From: CAZDDY01 sp964504455
GTDB taxonomy: Bacteria > Patescibacteriota > Minisyncoccia > Phycocordibacterales > UBA9973
Length of the DNA stretch: 11,667 nt
Direction of reading: 5' to 3'
NCBI GenBank assembly: GCA_964504455.1
Contig: CAZDDY010000015.1
Span: 1-11,667 of the forward strand
This document shows, piece after piece, positions 1 through 7,700 of the stretch; position 1 is the stretch's first letter, and each line of letters starts with the position of its first letter. The notes beneath the pieces were generated by a model, which saw only the letters and a list, made by a program, of their open reading frames with translations, ran no database searches and was not told where the DNA came from. Both the position numbers and the translations under genes were made by a program.

Positions 1-576
1 GCGTTCATTATTGTTGGCGAATCACTCGCCTTTTACCAATATATTGGTATTTTATTGATTGTAGTTGCTAGTATTCTTGTCTCACTAAAAAGACAACTCC
101 TGAAAATGAAGATGAGTAAGGCTTTTTGGTTTATAGGAGTATCCGCATTTTTTACATCATTTGAAGGAGTTTTAATAAAACATTTACTGGATCAAGGTGT
201 AAGCGTAGGCACTGCTATAGGAGGTGAAATGATTGTCTCTTTTATGTTTTCTTTACTACTTCTACTTTCTTTCAAAACCAGAAAGACAATACGTAAAGAC
301 TTTAAAATATTTAAAAGCGTTGTTGGAATATTTGCAATTGAAGAACTTTTTACTTTCCTTGCTTTTGCAATTGAAAGCTACGTAATTAGTCTTGCGCCTG
401 TTAGTCCTGTTAAAAGTATCACTCTCTTTACTCCATTTTTCCTTTTACTTTATGCAAGAGTATTTAGTAAAAAATTTCCAAAGTTTTTTTCAGAGAAAAT
501 GAGTACGGGACCTACATTACGAAAAATTATACTTTTCACCTGTATGATTATCGGGGCAATGCTAGTTGGAAACTAA
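1..576 (+). CDS. EamA/DMT-family transporter, C-terminal part (5' end outside window)
   Basis: The reading frame is open from base 1 to the TAA at 574-576, giving 191 residues with no start inside the window. The first residues (AFIIVGESLAFYQYIG) fit the end of a first EamA repeat, where a conserved G-E and a Y/Q-x-x-G lead into the last helix. A basic linker (KRQLLKMKMSK) follows, then a second five-helix repeat with hydrophobic segments near residues 43-63, 67-91, 106-131, about 138-153 and 172-190. This fits the usual ten-helix DMT transporter of about 300 residues with roughly the first 110 missing. EamA proteins are inner-membrane carriers or exporters of small metabolites, and the substrate cannot be read from the sequence. 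A TTG at 55 is in frame but lies inside the conserved domain, so it is not a credible start. The gene converges on the tRNA-Gly gene, whose 3' end lies 10 bases away. Family assignment is fairly sure; function is not. Confidence 0.75.
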   Translation, partial: AFIIVGESLAFYQYIGILLIVVASILVSLKRQLLKMKMSKAFWFIGVSAFFTSFEGVLIKHLLDQGVSVGTAIGGEMIVSFMFSLLLLLSFKTRKTIRKDFKIFKSVVGIFAIEELFTFLAFAIESYVISLAPVSPVKSITLFTPFFLLLYARVFSKKFPKFFSEKMSTGPTLRKIILFTCMIIGAMLVGN

Positions 577-584
577 ATTTTTTT
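563..584 (+). terminator. Possible weak intrinsic terminator of the EamA gene
   Basis: A perfect 5-bp stem (TAGTT, loop GGA, AACTA, 563-575) overlaps the stop codon and is followed at once by a run of seven T (578-584). The form is that of an intrinsic terminator, but the stem holds only one G-C pair, so it would be weak. It lies just before the end of the convergent tRNA gene. Confidence 0.3.
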
Positions 585-585
585 G

Positions 586-656
586 TGCGGGTAAGGGGAA
601 TCGAACCCCTGTCTTAACCTTGGGAAGGTCACATTCTACCACTAAACCATACCCGC
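586..656 (-). tRNA. tRNA-Gly(CCC)
   Basis: The complement folds into a complete cloverleaf of 71 nt. It has a 7-bp acceptor stem (GCGGGTA/TACCCGC), a D stem GTTT/GAAT closed with G-U pairs and a GG-containing loop, and an anticodon stem TGACC/GGTTA with loop TTCCCAA. The variable loop is 4 nt, and the T stem AGGGG/CCCCT carries loop TTCGATT. The loop places CCC at positions 34-36, so it reads GGG glycine codons. The discriminator is A73, not the U73 of E. coli tRNA-Gly. The next bases are CAA, so CCA is not encoded and must be added by a nucleotidyltransferase. The 5' end lies 6 nt after the stop codon of the upstream ftsB-like gene, so the two are probably co-transcribed and separated by RNase P. 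Confidence 0.95.
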
Positions 657-662
657 GAAAAA

Positions 663-1043
663 TTATTTAAAAATATTTTTGATCACGTGTTTAAACCGAT
701 ACCAAGGTGAGGCATTTTCTGGCTCTTGAAATGGTTTTACTGATGAATCAGTAATGACAATAAGACTCTCCCCTTCCTTGGCTAAATGATATTTTTCTCT
801 AATTGCTGCCTCAACCCCCTCAGGAGTTTCCAATGAATCAATTTTCTCTTGGAGCATTGCTTTCTTTGCAACAAGCATTGCTTCCTCGTTTTTCGCATTC
901 CTTGCTTTTGCCCATGCGTCATTCCGCTTTATAAACAGCGAGATACCACTGTAAATAACAAGTCCAGTGATTACAGCCAAAATGAAAAGAACAACCGGGG
1001 AAAACAAAAAACGTTTAATTTTGTTGTGCTTTCTTGGAGGCAT
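663..1043 (-). CDS. FtsB/DivIC-like septum formation initiator protein
   Basis: The 126-residue product has the FtsB/DivIC plan: a short basic cytoplasmic tail (MPPRKHNKIKR), one membrane helix at about 15-38, a charged coiled-coil stretch at about 40-71, and the family block at about 73-97 (TPEGVEAAIREKYHLAKEGE followed by SLIVI). Members link early and late division proteins at the septum, in contact with FtsL and FtsQ in well-studied bacteria. Which of FtsB or DivIC is the better name cannot be decided here. I chose the ATG at 1043. An upstream in-frame TTG at 1082 would add 13 residues, but that TTG falls in the -35 box of the likely promoter, which would start the transcript only a few bases before the ATG. 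The purine-rich AGAAGAG directly abutting the ATG is too close to be a normal ribosome-binding site. The gene leads directly into tRNA-Gly. Confidence 0.85.
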   Translation of the reverse strand: MPPRKHNKIKRFLFSPVVLFILAVITGLVIYSGISLFIKRNDAWAKARNAKNEEAMLVAKKAMLQEKIDSLETPEGVEAAIREKYHLAKEGESLIVITDSSVKPFQEPENASPWYRFKHVIKNIFK

Positions 1044-1049
1044 CTCTTC

Positions 1050-1058
1050 TGATATACT
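1050..1058 (+). promoter_or_regulatory. Extended -10 promoter for the 36-codon gene
   Basis: TGATATACT fits an extended -10 element (TGn followed by TATACT, 5 of 6 to consensus). No good -35 box is visible 16-18 nt upstream, which is common for extended -10 promoters. A start near 1065 would give a leader of about 20 nt with a weak purine stretch (AGAGAAAA, 1072-1079) before the ATG at 1085. Confidence 0.4.
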
Positions 1059-1082
1059 ACTTGAAGTATCTAGAGAAAACAA
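1054..1082 (-). promoter_or_regulatory. Likely promoter of the ftsB-like gene/tRNA-Gly
   Basis: On the minus strand TTGTTT (1082-1077), a 17-nt spacer and TAGTAT (1059-1054) match sigma-70 boxes at 4 of 6 positions each with ideal spacing. Transcription would begin near 1047, leaving about 4 nt before the ATG at 1043, which means an almost leaderless mRNA. The -10 box overlaps the plus-strand -10 box of the neighbouring microprotein gene. Confidence 0.45.
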
Positions 1083-1084
1083 AT

Positions 1085-1195
1085 ATGTTATTTACCCCAA
1101 AAGGCCAAAAAAGAATAAAGATAATCTGGGCTGTAGTATGTATTTTGGTAATTGTAAGTATGATCGTTTTGTATCTTCCTTACCTTTGGCAATAA
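1085..1195 (+). CDS. Putative 36-residue single-pass membrane microprotein
   Basis: This ORF is below usual length cut-offs. It begins at ATG 1085, ends at TAA 1193-1195 and fills an otherwise empty stretch between ftsB and lepA. The product has a basic amphipathic N-terminus (MLFTPKGQKRIKIIW) and then a run of about 20 hydrophobic residues (AVVCILVIVSMIVLYLPYLW) ending in Gln-stop. The positive N-terminus predicts an N-in, C-out membrane helix with almost no periplasmic part. An extended -10 box and a weak purine stretch lie upstream. It is divergent from ftsB and its stop is 9 nt from the lepA stop. The basic-then-hydrophobic pattern, promoter placement and exact fit to the gap argue for a real gene. 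Against it are the short length and lack of a strong ribosome-binding site. I do not recognise a family and propose no function beyond membrane location. Confidence 0.55.
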   Translation: MLFTPKGQKRIKIIWAVVCILVIVSMIVLYLPYLWQ

Positions 1196-1204
1196 TACTT
1201 TTTT

Positions 1205-2995
1205 CTACTTCTCGTTATTTTTCATCATTTTAAGAAAGACGTCGTGAGGGATGTTTATTTTTCCGCGGTTTTTCATCTTCTTTTTTCCCTTCTTTTGTTT
1301 TTCTAAAAGCTTCATTTTTCTACTATAGTCTCCCCCATACAAACCACTGGTCACATCTTTTCGAAACGCTTTTAATGTTTCAGACGCAAGTATTCGCCCC
1401 AAAGCATATCCTTGGATTTTTGCTTCAAACATCTGTCGAGGCAAGATACTGTGTAACTTTTCTACTGCGCTCTGTGCTTCCTCAAGTGCACGTCTTTTTG
1501 AAACGACACGAGTAAATGCTGGGATTATTTCATCAGCTACCAGAATATCAAGACGGGTTACATCTGCTTGTCGCATTTCTCCCAATTCATACGAAATAGA
1601 AGCATATCCAGAACTTACACTTTTTAATTCATCAAAAAAATTTCTCATCATTTCGCGAAGCGGCATTAGTACTTCAATGGATGAGCGATTGTCTCCGAAA
1701 TTTTCTGTATTACCTATTTCCCCTTCGTGTTCATAGAGAAGTGGCATTATCTTATCAATGAAAGTAATAGGGGTAATAATTTTTACTTTCGCCCATGGTT
1801 CAAATGTTTTCAATACTGAGCCATCATTTGGAAATAGGTGTGGAGAATAAATTGTTTCAGTTGTACCATTTCTATACTCAACCATATACGTAATAGAAGG
1901 CATTGTGATAATTAGATTTAGGTCAAATTCTCGTTTAAGCCTCTCGGTGACAATCTCAAGATGAAGCATGCCAAGTAGGCCACAACGAAAACCCCTCCCA
2001 AGCGCGCCAGACGATTCCTCTTCAAAAGAAAGGGCGGAATCTGATAGTTTAAGCCTTCCTAGGGCCAATTTGAGCTCAGGAAAGTCATCTTGGCTCTCAG
2101 GGTATACTGATGCCCAAACTACAGGTTTTGGCTGCATATAGCCTGGTAATGGCTTCTCTGGGTCCTTAGCTGTGGTAATGGTATCTCCAACAGAGGCTAC
2201 GCCAGGCTTTTTTATTCCAGTAACAATATAACCTATCTCTCCAGCAGCGAGTGTTTCTTTTGATTCTTCGTGAGGCACGAAAATTCCCACCTCAAGTGCT
2301 TGAAAATTCTCCTTCGAAACTGAAAATTGTAGTTGACTTGCCTTCTTAACTTTTCCTGACATGAGTCGTGTATAGACAATAACTCCCCGATGATCATCAT
2401 ATTTAAAATCAAAAATAAGCGCTTGAAGGCCCTCCTCTTTCGGTGGGGTTGGCGGAGGTATGCGCAAGATAACTTCCTGTAAAAGTTTGTCTACGCCTTC
2501 ACCTGTTTTTCCAGATACTTGAAGGACTGAATCTGGATCTACGTTTAAGAGTGTTGCAATTTCAAGTTTTACATCATCTATACGAGCAAGAGGCGAATCA
2601 ATTTTTGATATAACAGGAATAATAGTCAGCCCACTCGAACGCGCGAGAGAGAGTGTTGTAAGAGTTTGTGCTTGCACTCCTTGTGTTGCGTCTACTAAAA
2701 GTATGGATCCTTCAACAGCTTTCAGTGCTCTTGAAACCTCGTATGAAAAATCTATGTGCCCTGGAGTATCAATTAAGTTTAATGTATACGCATCATTGTT
2801 GTGCATGTAACGCATTCTTACTGGCTGCATTTTTATTGTAATACCGCGCTCTCGCTCAAGTTCCATCTGGTCAAGCACTTGGTCTTTCATTTTTCGTGAC
2901 TCAATAGTACCTGTTATTTCAAGCATTCTGTCGGCAAGCGTAGACTTTCCGTGATCAATATGGGCAATAATTGAAAAATTACGTATAGTTTTCAT
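1205..2995 (-). CDS. lepA: Elongation factor 4 (back-translocating GTPase LepA)
   Basis: The 596 residues match the usual length of LepA/EF4 (about 600), a ribosome-bound GTPase of the EF-G family that acts during stalled or unbalanced translation. The GTPase motifs are clear: P-loop AHIDHGKST (11-19), switch I RGITIK (50-55), DTPGH (76-80, with His80 at the catalytic position) and the G5 loop SGKTG (161-165). Domain II, EF-G-like domains III and V (for example GALGRGFRCGLLGMLHLEIV) and the LepA-specific C-terminal domain follow, ending in the basic tail KKGKKKMKNRGKINIP. One oddity is that the G4 motif reads SKID (130-133) where N/T-K-x-D is expected. The ATG at 2995 gives the canonical N-terminus, with a weak AAGAG 4 nt upstream. 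The gene ends in TAG, 9 nt from the convergent microprotein stop. It follows murJ by 60 nt and probably has its own promoter. Confidence 0.97.
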   Translation of the reverse strand: MKTIRNFSIIAHIDHGKSTLADRMLEITGTIESRKMKDQVLDQMELERERGITIKMQPVRMRYMHNNDAYTLNLIDTPGHIDFSYEVSRALKAVEGSILLVDATQGVQAQTLTTLSLARSSGLTIIPVISKIDSPLARIDDVKLEIATLLNVDPDSVLQVSGKTGEGVDKLLQEVILRIPPPTPPKEEGLQALIFDFKYDDHRGVIVYTRLMSGKVKKASQLQFSVSKENFQALEVGIFVPHEESKETLAAGEIGYIVTGIKKPGVASVGDTITTAKDPEKPLPGYMQPKPVVWASVYPESQDDFPELKLALGRLKLSDSALSFEEESSGALGRGFRCGLLGMLHLEIVTERLKREFDLNLIITMPSITYMVEYRNGTTETIYSPHLFPNDGSVLKTFEPWAKVKIITPITFIDKIMPLLYEHEGEIGNTENFGDNRSSIEVLMPLREMMRNFFDELKSVSSGYASISYELGEMRQADVTRLDILVADEIIPAFTRVVSKRRALEEAQSAVEKLHSILPRQMFEAKIQGYALGRILASETLKAFRKDVTSGLYGGDYSRKMKLLEKQKKGKKKMKNRGKINIPHDVFLKMMKNNEK

Positions 2996-3014
2996 ACTTC
3001 TCTTGTGCGAACAT

Positions 3015-3041
3015 ATAGTAACAGAAAATCCTCATTTTCAA
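3015..3041 (-). promoter_or_regulatory. Likely lepA promoter in the murJ-lepA gap
   Basis: On the minus strand TTGAAA (3041-3036; 4 of 6), a 15-nt spacer and an extended -10 (TGT followed by TACTAT, -10 at 3020-3015) precede lepA, implying a leader of about 12 nt. The spacing is short, but the TG extension can compensate. A 6-bp inverted repeat (GAAAAT, loop of 4, ATTTTC, 3024-3039) overlaps the -35 box and spacer. Confidence 0.4.
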
Positions 3042-3055
3042 AGCTTTTTTAAAAA

Positions 3056-4738
3056 CTAGAGGTCTGTTTTTTCTGGAACAATTGTTCCTGTTTTCTTAAA
3101 GCGAACCTTCGAGGCCTTCACAACTGTTTCAAGCTCCTCATTCTTCATTAAATACAAAGCGAGGGCTCCTGTAGAAATTCCGATAATTCCTGAGATAAAT
3201 GCATGGAAAAATACTCCCCAAATTCTTTCGTCTGGGAAAAAACCACTTGTAATATTTAATACTGCATATGTTACCAGCCCAATAACAAGGGTTGCAAAAA
3301 AAGATTGAAATATTGTTTTTCCTCCAAGAATTCTAACCTTAGTTTTACTTACTCGATCAAAATCATACCACATAAAGACAAGCGAGATTATCAGACCAAG
3401 TAGATATGCAAGAGAAAGAAAGAGAACTTCGGGATGTAGAACATTTTGAAGTCTCATAAGAGAGATAAACCACTCAGGAGCAAAAGTACTTGTATTCCCA
3501 GGCAGGCAAAGTACAGCGAAAATAATAGTTACTACTGAACCACCCAAAAGATACCAAAGTGGTCGCCAGGTGTACCCTCTGGCGTAATATCCTCGTGTGA
3601 AAAGCGGAATAAGAGCTTGTAGAATTCCTGCGCTTGTTAAAACAAGTACCAATGCTGAAGCAATCTTCGTATCAGACCATGTAAGATTTTGTGAACCAAT
3701 AACAACGCGAACAATATGTGCCCTTAAAACAATAAACAATGCTGAAAGTGGCATTACCCAAAACAAAATATTGGCAATAGCTTTAGAAAAATACGTACTA
3801 AATTCTTCACCTCGTTTCTCAGCAAATAACATTGATAGTGTTGGGAAAGCTGCAACAGCAAAGGAAATGCCAACTAACATCGACGGAACAGTTGCGATAT
3901 TTAAACTAAAATTAAACAAAGAAATTGAGCCTGGATTTAGCTTTGACGCAAGTGCGAACAAAACAAGAAGATTTATACTTGAGAGTGCAAGAGTGAGCGT
4001 TCGTGGAAGTGACGTACCAAATATTTTTTTCACTGCTTGCCAATCAATTGCCCGTATGAACACAAGAGGTATATGCACAAACCAAAGTGTTGGTAGTTGC
4101 GTTAGAAGATGAAGTGCTCCACCTAAAACCACCCCCCAAGCAAGACCAATGAGCCCGAAAGTCGGATAGAAAAGCAAAATTCCGATAAGAATACCGAAGT
4201 TGTATAAAACAGGCGCCAATGCATATGTAAAAAATAATTTTCTAAACTGCATAAGACTTCCAAGAAAGTTGGAAAACCCTAAAAGAAGTGGTGATATGAG
4301 CATGATACGTGAAATCTTCGTTAACTCCTTTAAAGACTCTGCATCAAACCCTGGCGCAAGAAGCGGTGCTATGTTTGGCATAAGGAAAAATAATATAACA
4401 ATGGAGAGAAGTATCGCCAGAGCAAAAACAGTAAACACGCTCGATGCAACTTTTTTAATTTTTTCTTCCCCATTTTGTTTTTGTGAAAGATCTGAAAAAT
4501 ATGGAACAAGAACTGTCACAGAGACAAGTGCCGCAAGCGAAACATACAGAAAATCAGGTACACGAAAAGCAGTAATATAAATATCAAGCTCTCTCGATGG
4601 ACCAATAAGTGTTGAGAGTAATCTATCTCTAAAAAAACCAAGAATTTGAGAAACAAATGAAAACACAGAGAGCACTAGCGCTGCATTTGCAAGAGTATGA
4701 TAATCTTTCCTGACCAACTTCGTTAAGTATTCAACCAT
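3056..4738 (-). CDS. murJ: Lipid II flippase family protein MurJ (MviN)
   Basis: The 560-residue, very hydrophobic product has the MurJ/MviN plan of about 14 membrane helices. MurJ moves lipid II across the cytoplasmic membrane for peptidoglycan synthesis. Diagnostic stretches are SFVSQILGFFRDRLL in helix 1 (residues 27-41), DIYITAFRVPDFL (52-64), LAPVLYNFGILIGI (174-187) and SMLVGISFAVAAFPTLS (286-302). By eye against E. coli MurJ, Arg24 and Asp25 are kept (Arg37, Asp38), but Arg18, Arg52 and Arg270 appear replaced by Gln31, Tyr65 and Asn280. The C-terminus carries a charged cytoplasmic tail after about residue 530. The ATG at 4738 lies one base after the leuS stop (TAG-T-ATG), a layout that suggests translational coupling; no Shine-Dalgarno is visible. 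The family is certain, while lipid II specificity is inferred from homology. Confidence 0.93.
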   Translation of the reverse strand: MVEYLTKLVRKDYHTLANAALVLSVFSFVSQILGFFRDRLLSTLIGPSRELDIYITAFRVPDFLYVSLAALVSVTVLVPYFSDLSQKQNGEEKIKKVASSVFTVFALAILLSIVILFFLMPNIAPLLAPGFDAESLKELTKISRIMLISPLLLGFSNFLGSLMQFRKLFFTYALAPVLYNFGILIGILLFYPTFGLIGLAWGVVLGGALHLLTQLPTLWFVHIPLVFIRAIDWQAVKKIFGTSLPRTLTLALSSINLLVLFALASKLNPGSISLFNFSLNIATVPSMLVGISFAVAAFPTLSMLFAEKRGEEFSTYFSKAIANILFWVMPLSALFIVLRAHIVRVVIGSQNLTWSDTKIASALVLVLTSAGILQALIPLFTRGYYARGYTWRPLWYLLGGSVVTIIFAVLCLPGNTSTFAPEWFISLMRLQNVLHPEVLFLSLAYLLGLIISLVFMWYDFDRVSKTKVRILGGKTIFQSFFATLVIGLVTYAVLNITSGFFPDERIWGVFFHAFISGIIGISTGALALYLMKNEELETVVKASKVRFKKTGTIVPEKTDL

Positions 4739-4739
4739 A

Positions 4740-7700
4740 CTACAACACGAAATTAATTAATTTGTTTTGGACATAGATTATTCTTTTTGCTTCAGTATCT
4801 AAATAAGATGCAACCAACACTTTCGCCTTTGATTCAACGATTTTTTGCTCGAGATCTTTTTCAAGCTCAATTTTACCCCTTACTTTTCCATTCACTTGAA
4901 TAATTATAGTTGCTTTTTCTGCGATACATTTATTTGGGTTACTTTTCGGCCATACTGAAAGATGAATAGAGGATTTTTGTCCTGCCTCCTGCCACAATTC
5001 TTCCGTAATATGTGGCGCAAAAGGTGCAAGTAATTTTAAGAAAATGAGGAAATCGTTCTTCGAGATTGATTTTTCTTTTTCAACTTCGTTTATAAAAATC
5101 ATCATTGCTGAGACTGCAGTATTAAAATTAAAAGTTGCAATGTCATTTTCTATTTTTTGAATTGTTTTATGAAGCGAACTCTCAAGCTGTGAAGATGTTT
5201 TTGCATTACCTTTTGTATATTCTTTTATTTTCCACACTCTTTCTATAAAACGTCGTGACCCAACAATACCGTCAGTTGACCATGGAAGTGCTGATTCAAA
5301 AGGCCCGAGAAACATCTCAAATACACGAAGCGTGTCAGCACCAAATTGCTTCACCACATCATCTGGATTGATAACATTTCCCCATCTCTTTGACATCTTT
5401 CTATTGTCAGAGCCAAGAATCATTCCTTGATTCTTTAGTGTCATAAAAGGTTCTTCTTCTCTGACATATCCATAATCTTTAAGCACCTTGTGCCAAAATC
5501 GTGCATATAACAGGTGGCCAGTTGCATGTTCTGTACCTCCAACATACATATCAACATTTTTCCAATAGGTAAGCGCTTTTTTATCTGCAAAAACTTTTTT
5601 GTTCTTGCTATCCATATATCGTAAGAAATACCAAGAAGAACCTGCCCAGCCAGGCATAGTATTTGTCTCAAATCCTTCTTTAATCCACGATGAAACACTC
5701 GCCAAAGGAGACTCACCCGTACCCGTGGGCTTATACGATTTTACATTTGGCAATTTTAAAGGAAGTTTTTGTGTAGGCAATGCATGAATTAATCCTTTCT
5801 TGTCTGTGAAAAGAGGTATTGGTTCACCCCAATATCTTTGACGTGCAAAAATGGCATCTCTCATTTTATACTTCGTGACAAATTTTCCGTTCGCACTCTT
5901 TGTTATTTTGTTTTTTGCTTCATCTTCTGACAGGCCATTAAAAATCCCTGAGTTTATAAGTTTGCCGTATCCTGTATATGCAGTTTCCTTTTCTCTGATC
6001 AAGGTAACAGGGTACCCTAATTTTTTTAATCTATACAAACTTTTATGCAAAAAATCTATCCAGTGATCAAGTCCACCAGTCATATTTTTCTTATTCCAGT
6101 TTTCAAGTATTTCCTCTGGTGTTACCCAACACAGTTCAAACTGTTCATGGTCTTCAGTCTGTAGTGGCTTTGTCTTTCTTGAGGAAAGTACAACAAGGAA
6201 ACAGTCTGTGTCGGCATCACGATTTGTTTGTTTCGCTGTATTAAAAAAATGAGCATTTGCATAACAAAGATTTTCAATGCTTTTGATATCATACAAACCA
6301 CTTTCTTCTATCATTTCTCTTTTTATTGCATCCTCAATTTTTTCATCCGTATTGAGTCCACCGGCAACGAGACCAAAGAGTCCATGATTCCACTTAAGCA
6401 TTGCGAAAGCATTTGTTTCAGGATCATAAATCAAAGCACATACTCCTTTAACATATGTTTCATTAGGTTTTTTTTCTCCGTAAGATTGGACAATCACTTG
6501 CCTGCTTGGCAGGTCATATTTTTCAGCAAATTCAAAATCTCGCTCGTCATGTGCAGGCACAGCCATGACAGCTCCAGTCCCGTAGCTTGCAAGGACATAG
6601 TCCGCTACCCAAACTGGCACTATTTCGTTGTTTACTTGATTTTTGGCATATATCCCTTTTAAAAGCACTCCGGACTTTTCTTTCGTGTTTGTTCTCTCTT
6701 CTAATGACCTTTTTTTAGCCTCAAGAATATACTTTTCAACTTCTGCCCAGTTCTCAATATGTGCTTTTATTTTTTCTAAAAGCAAATGTTCTGGGGAAAG
6801 CACAACGTATGTCACCCCAAAAAGAGTGTCTGCGCGTGTTGTAAAAACATCTATGTGTAAGTTGTTTGGTGAAATCCAATGCCTGACATCAGTTTCCAAT
6901 TTTTCGATTAGTTTATTGTATCTAACTTCATTCTTTTGACTACCTTTATACTCTCCTGTTTCAACATCAATAAGCAAAGATTCCATTGGATACCCGTCCC
7001 AAAATTTTTTTGATTGCTTTCCTTGTAAAATATATTCACGTTGGGTTGATGTCGTACTTGAAACACCCTTACTATCTGCATATGCTATTGCATACACAAA
7101 ATGGGCACGTGAATCACCATTTTTCTTTACCCATTTTTTGAAATATGACAAAATCTCTTGATCTGTTGCCCGTTCACTTTTTGGATTTGCTTCTTTCCGC
7201 ATGTGAATTACCACACCATTATCCTTATGCCACTTTTCTAACCAAAAAATATTGTCTGTTGAGATTGTAGGAATACCTGTCTTATGGAAATAAAATTGTG
7301 CTTTCATTCGAGCATTTTTCTCAAAATCTTGTCCTTCAATGAGTTTTGAATCATCAACTCCTTGTACGTCATTCAAGCTAACAAACTCAACACCAGGGAT
7401 TTTCGGCATGCATTCTTTTATCATCCGAAACTTTGCTTCATTTCGTGTCCCTATTAAAATCTTCTTTGGTGTATCTAACTTTTTGAAAGTAAGCGGGAAA
7501 GAAATAACCGATCCTTCACTTTTTCCTATCCAGTTACGCTGTACCTCTTTGATATGTGCTGACCAGTCTAGTTTTTCTAAACCCAGAAGAAGTCTCTCGG
7601 CATATGCAGTAATACGCATAAACCATTGGCGCATACTTTTTTTAATCACTGGCTTTTCTCCTCTTTCGGAAACCATACTACCGTCCGGTTTTACGATCAC

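Noticed and set aside
586..656. UGA recoded to glycine, as in some CPR lineages
   Set aside because: The tRNA anticodon is CCC, not UCA, and more than 10 kb of coding sequence reads through with the standard code without in-frame TGA. The absence of TGA stops in nine genes is too small a sample to mean more.
967..1233. Plus-strand 88-codon reading frame across ftsB and the gap before lepA
   Set aside because: It overlaps the conserved coding part of ftsB on the other strand and the lepA end, and its sequence has no recognisable pattern. The 36-codon ORF at 1085-1195 in another frame explains the gap better.
3597..4112. Plus-strand reading frame of 171 codons inside murJ
   Set aside because: It is antisense to conserved MurJ helices; the lack of stops follows from the codon use of the real gene.
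6003..7469. LeuRS insertions as inteins or as a fusion caused by assembly error
   Set aside because: No Hint-type splice junctions (Cys/Ser start, His-Asn end) are seen. The frame is continuous, base composition is unchanged and the synthetase resumes cleanly after each insertion.
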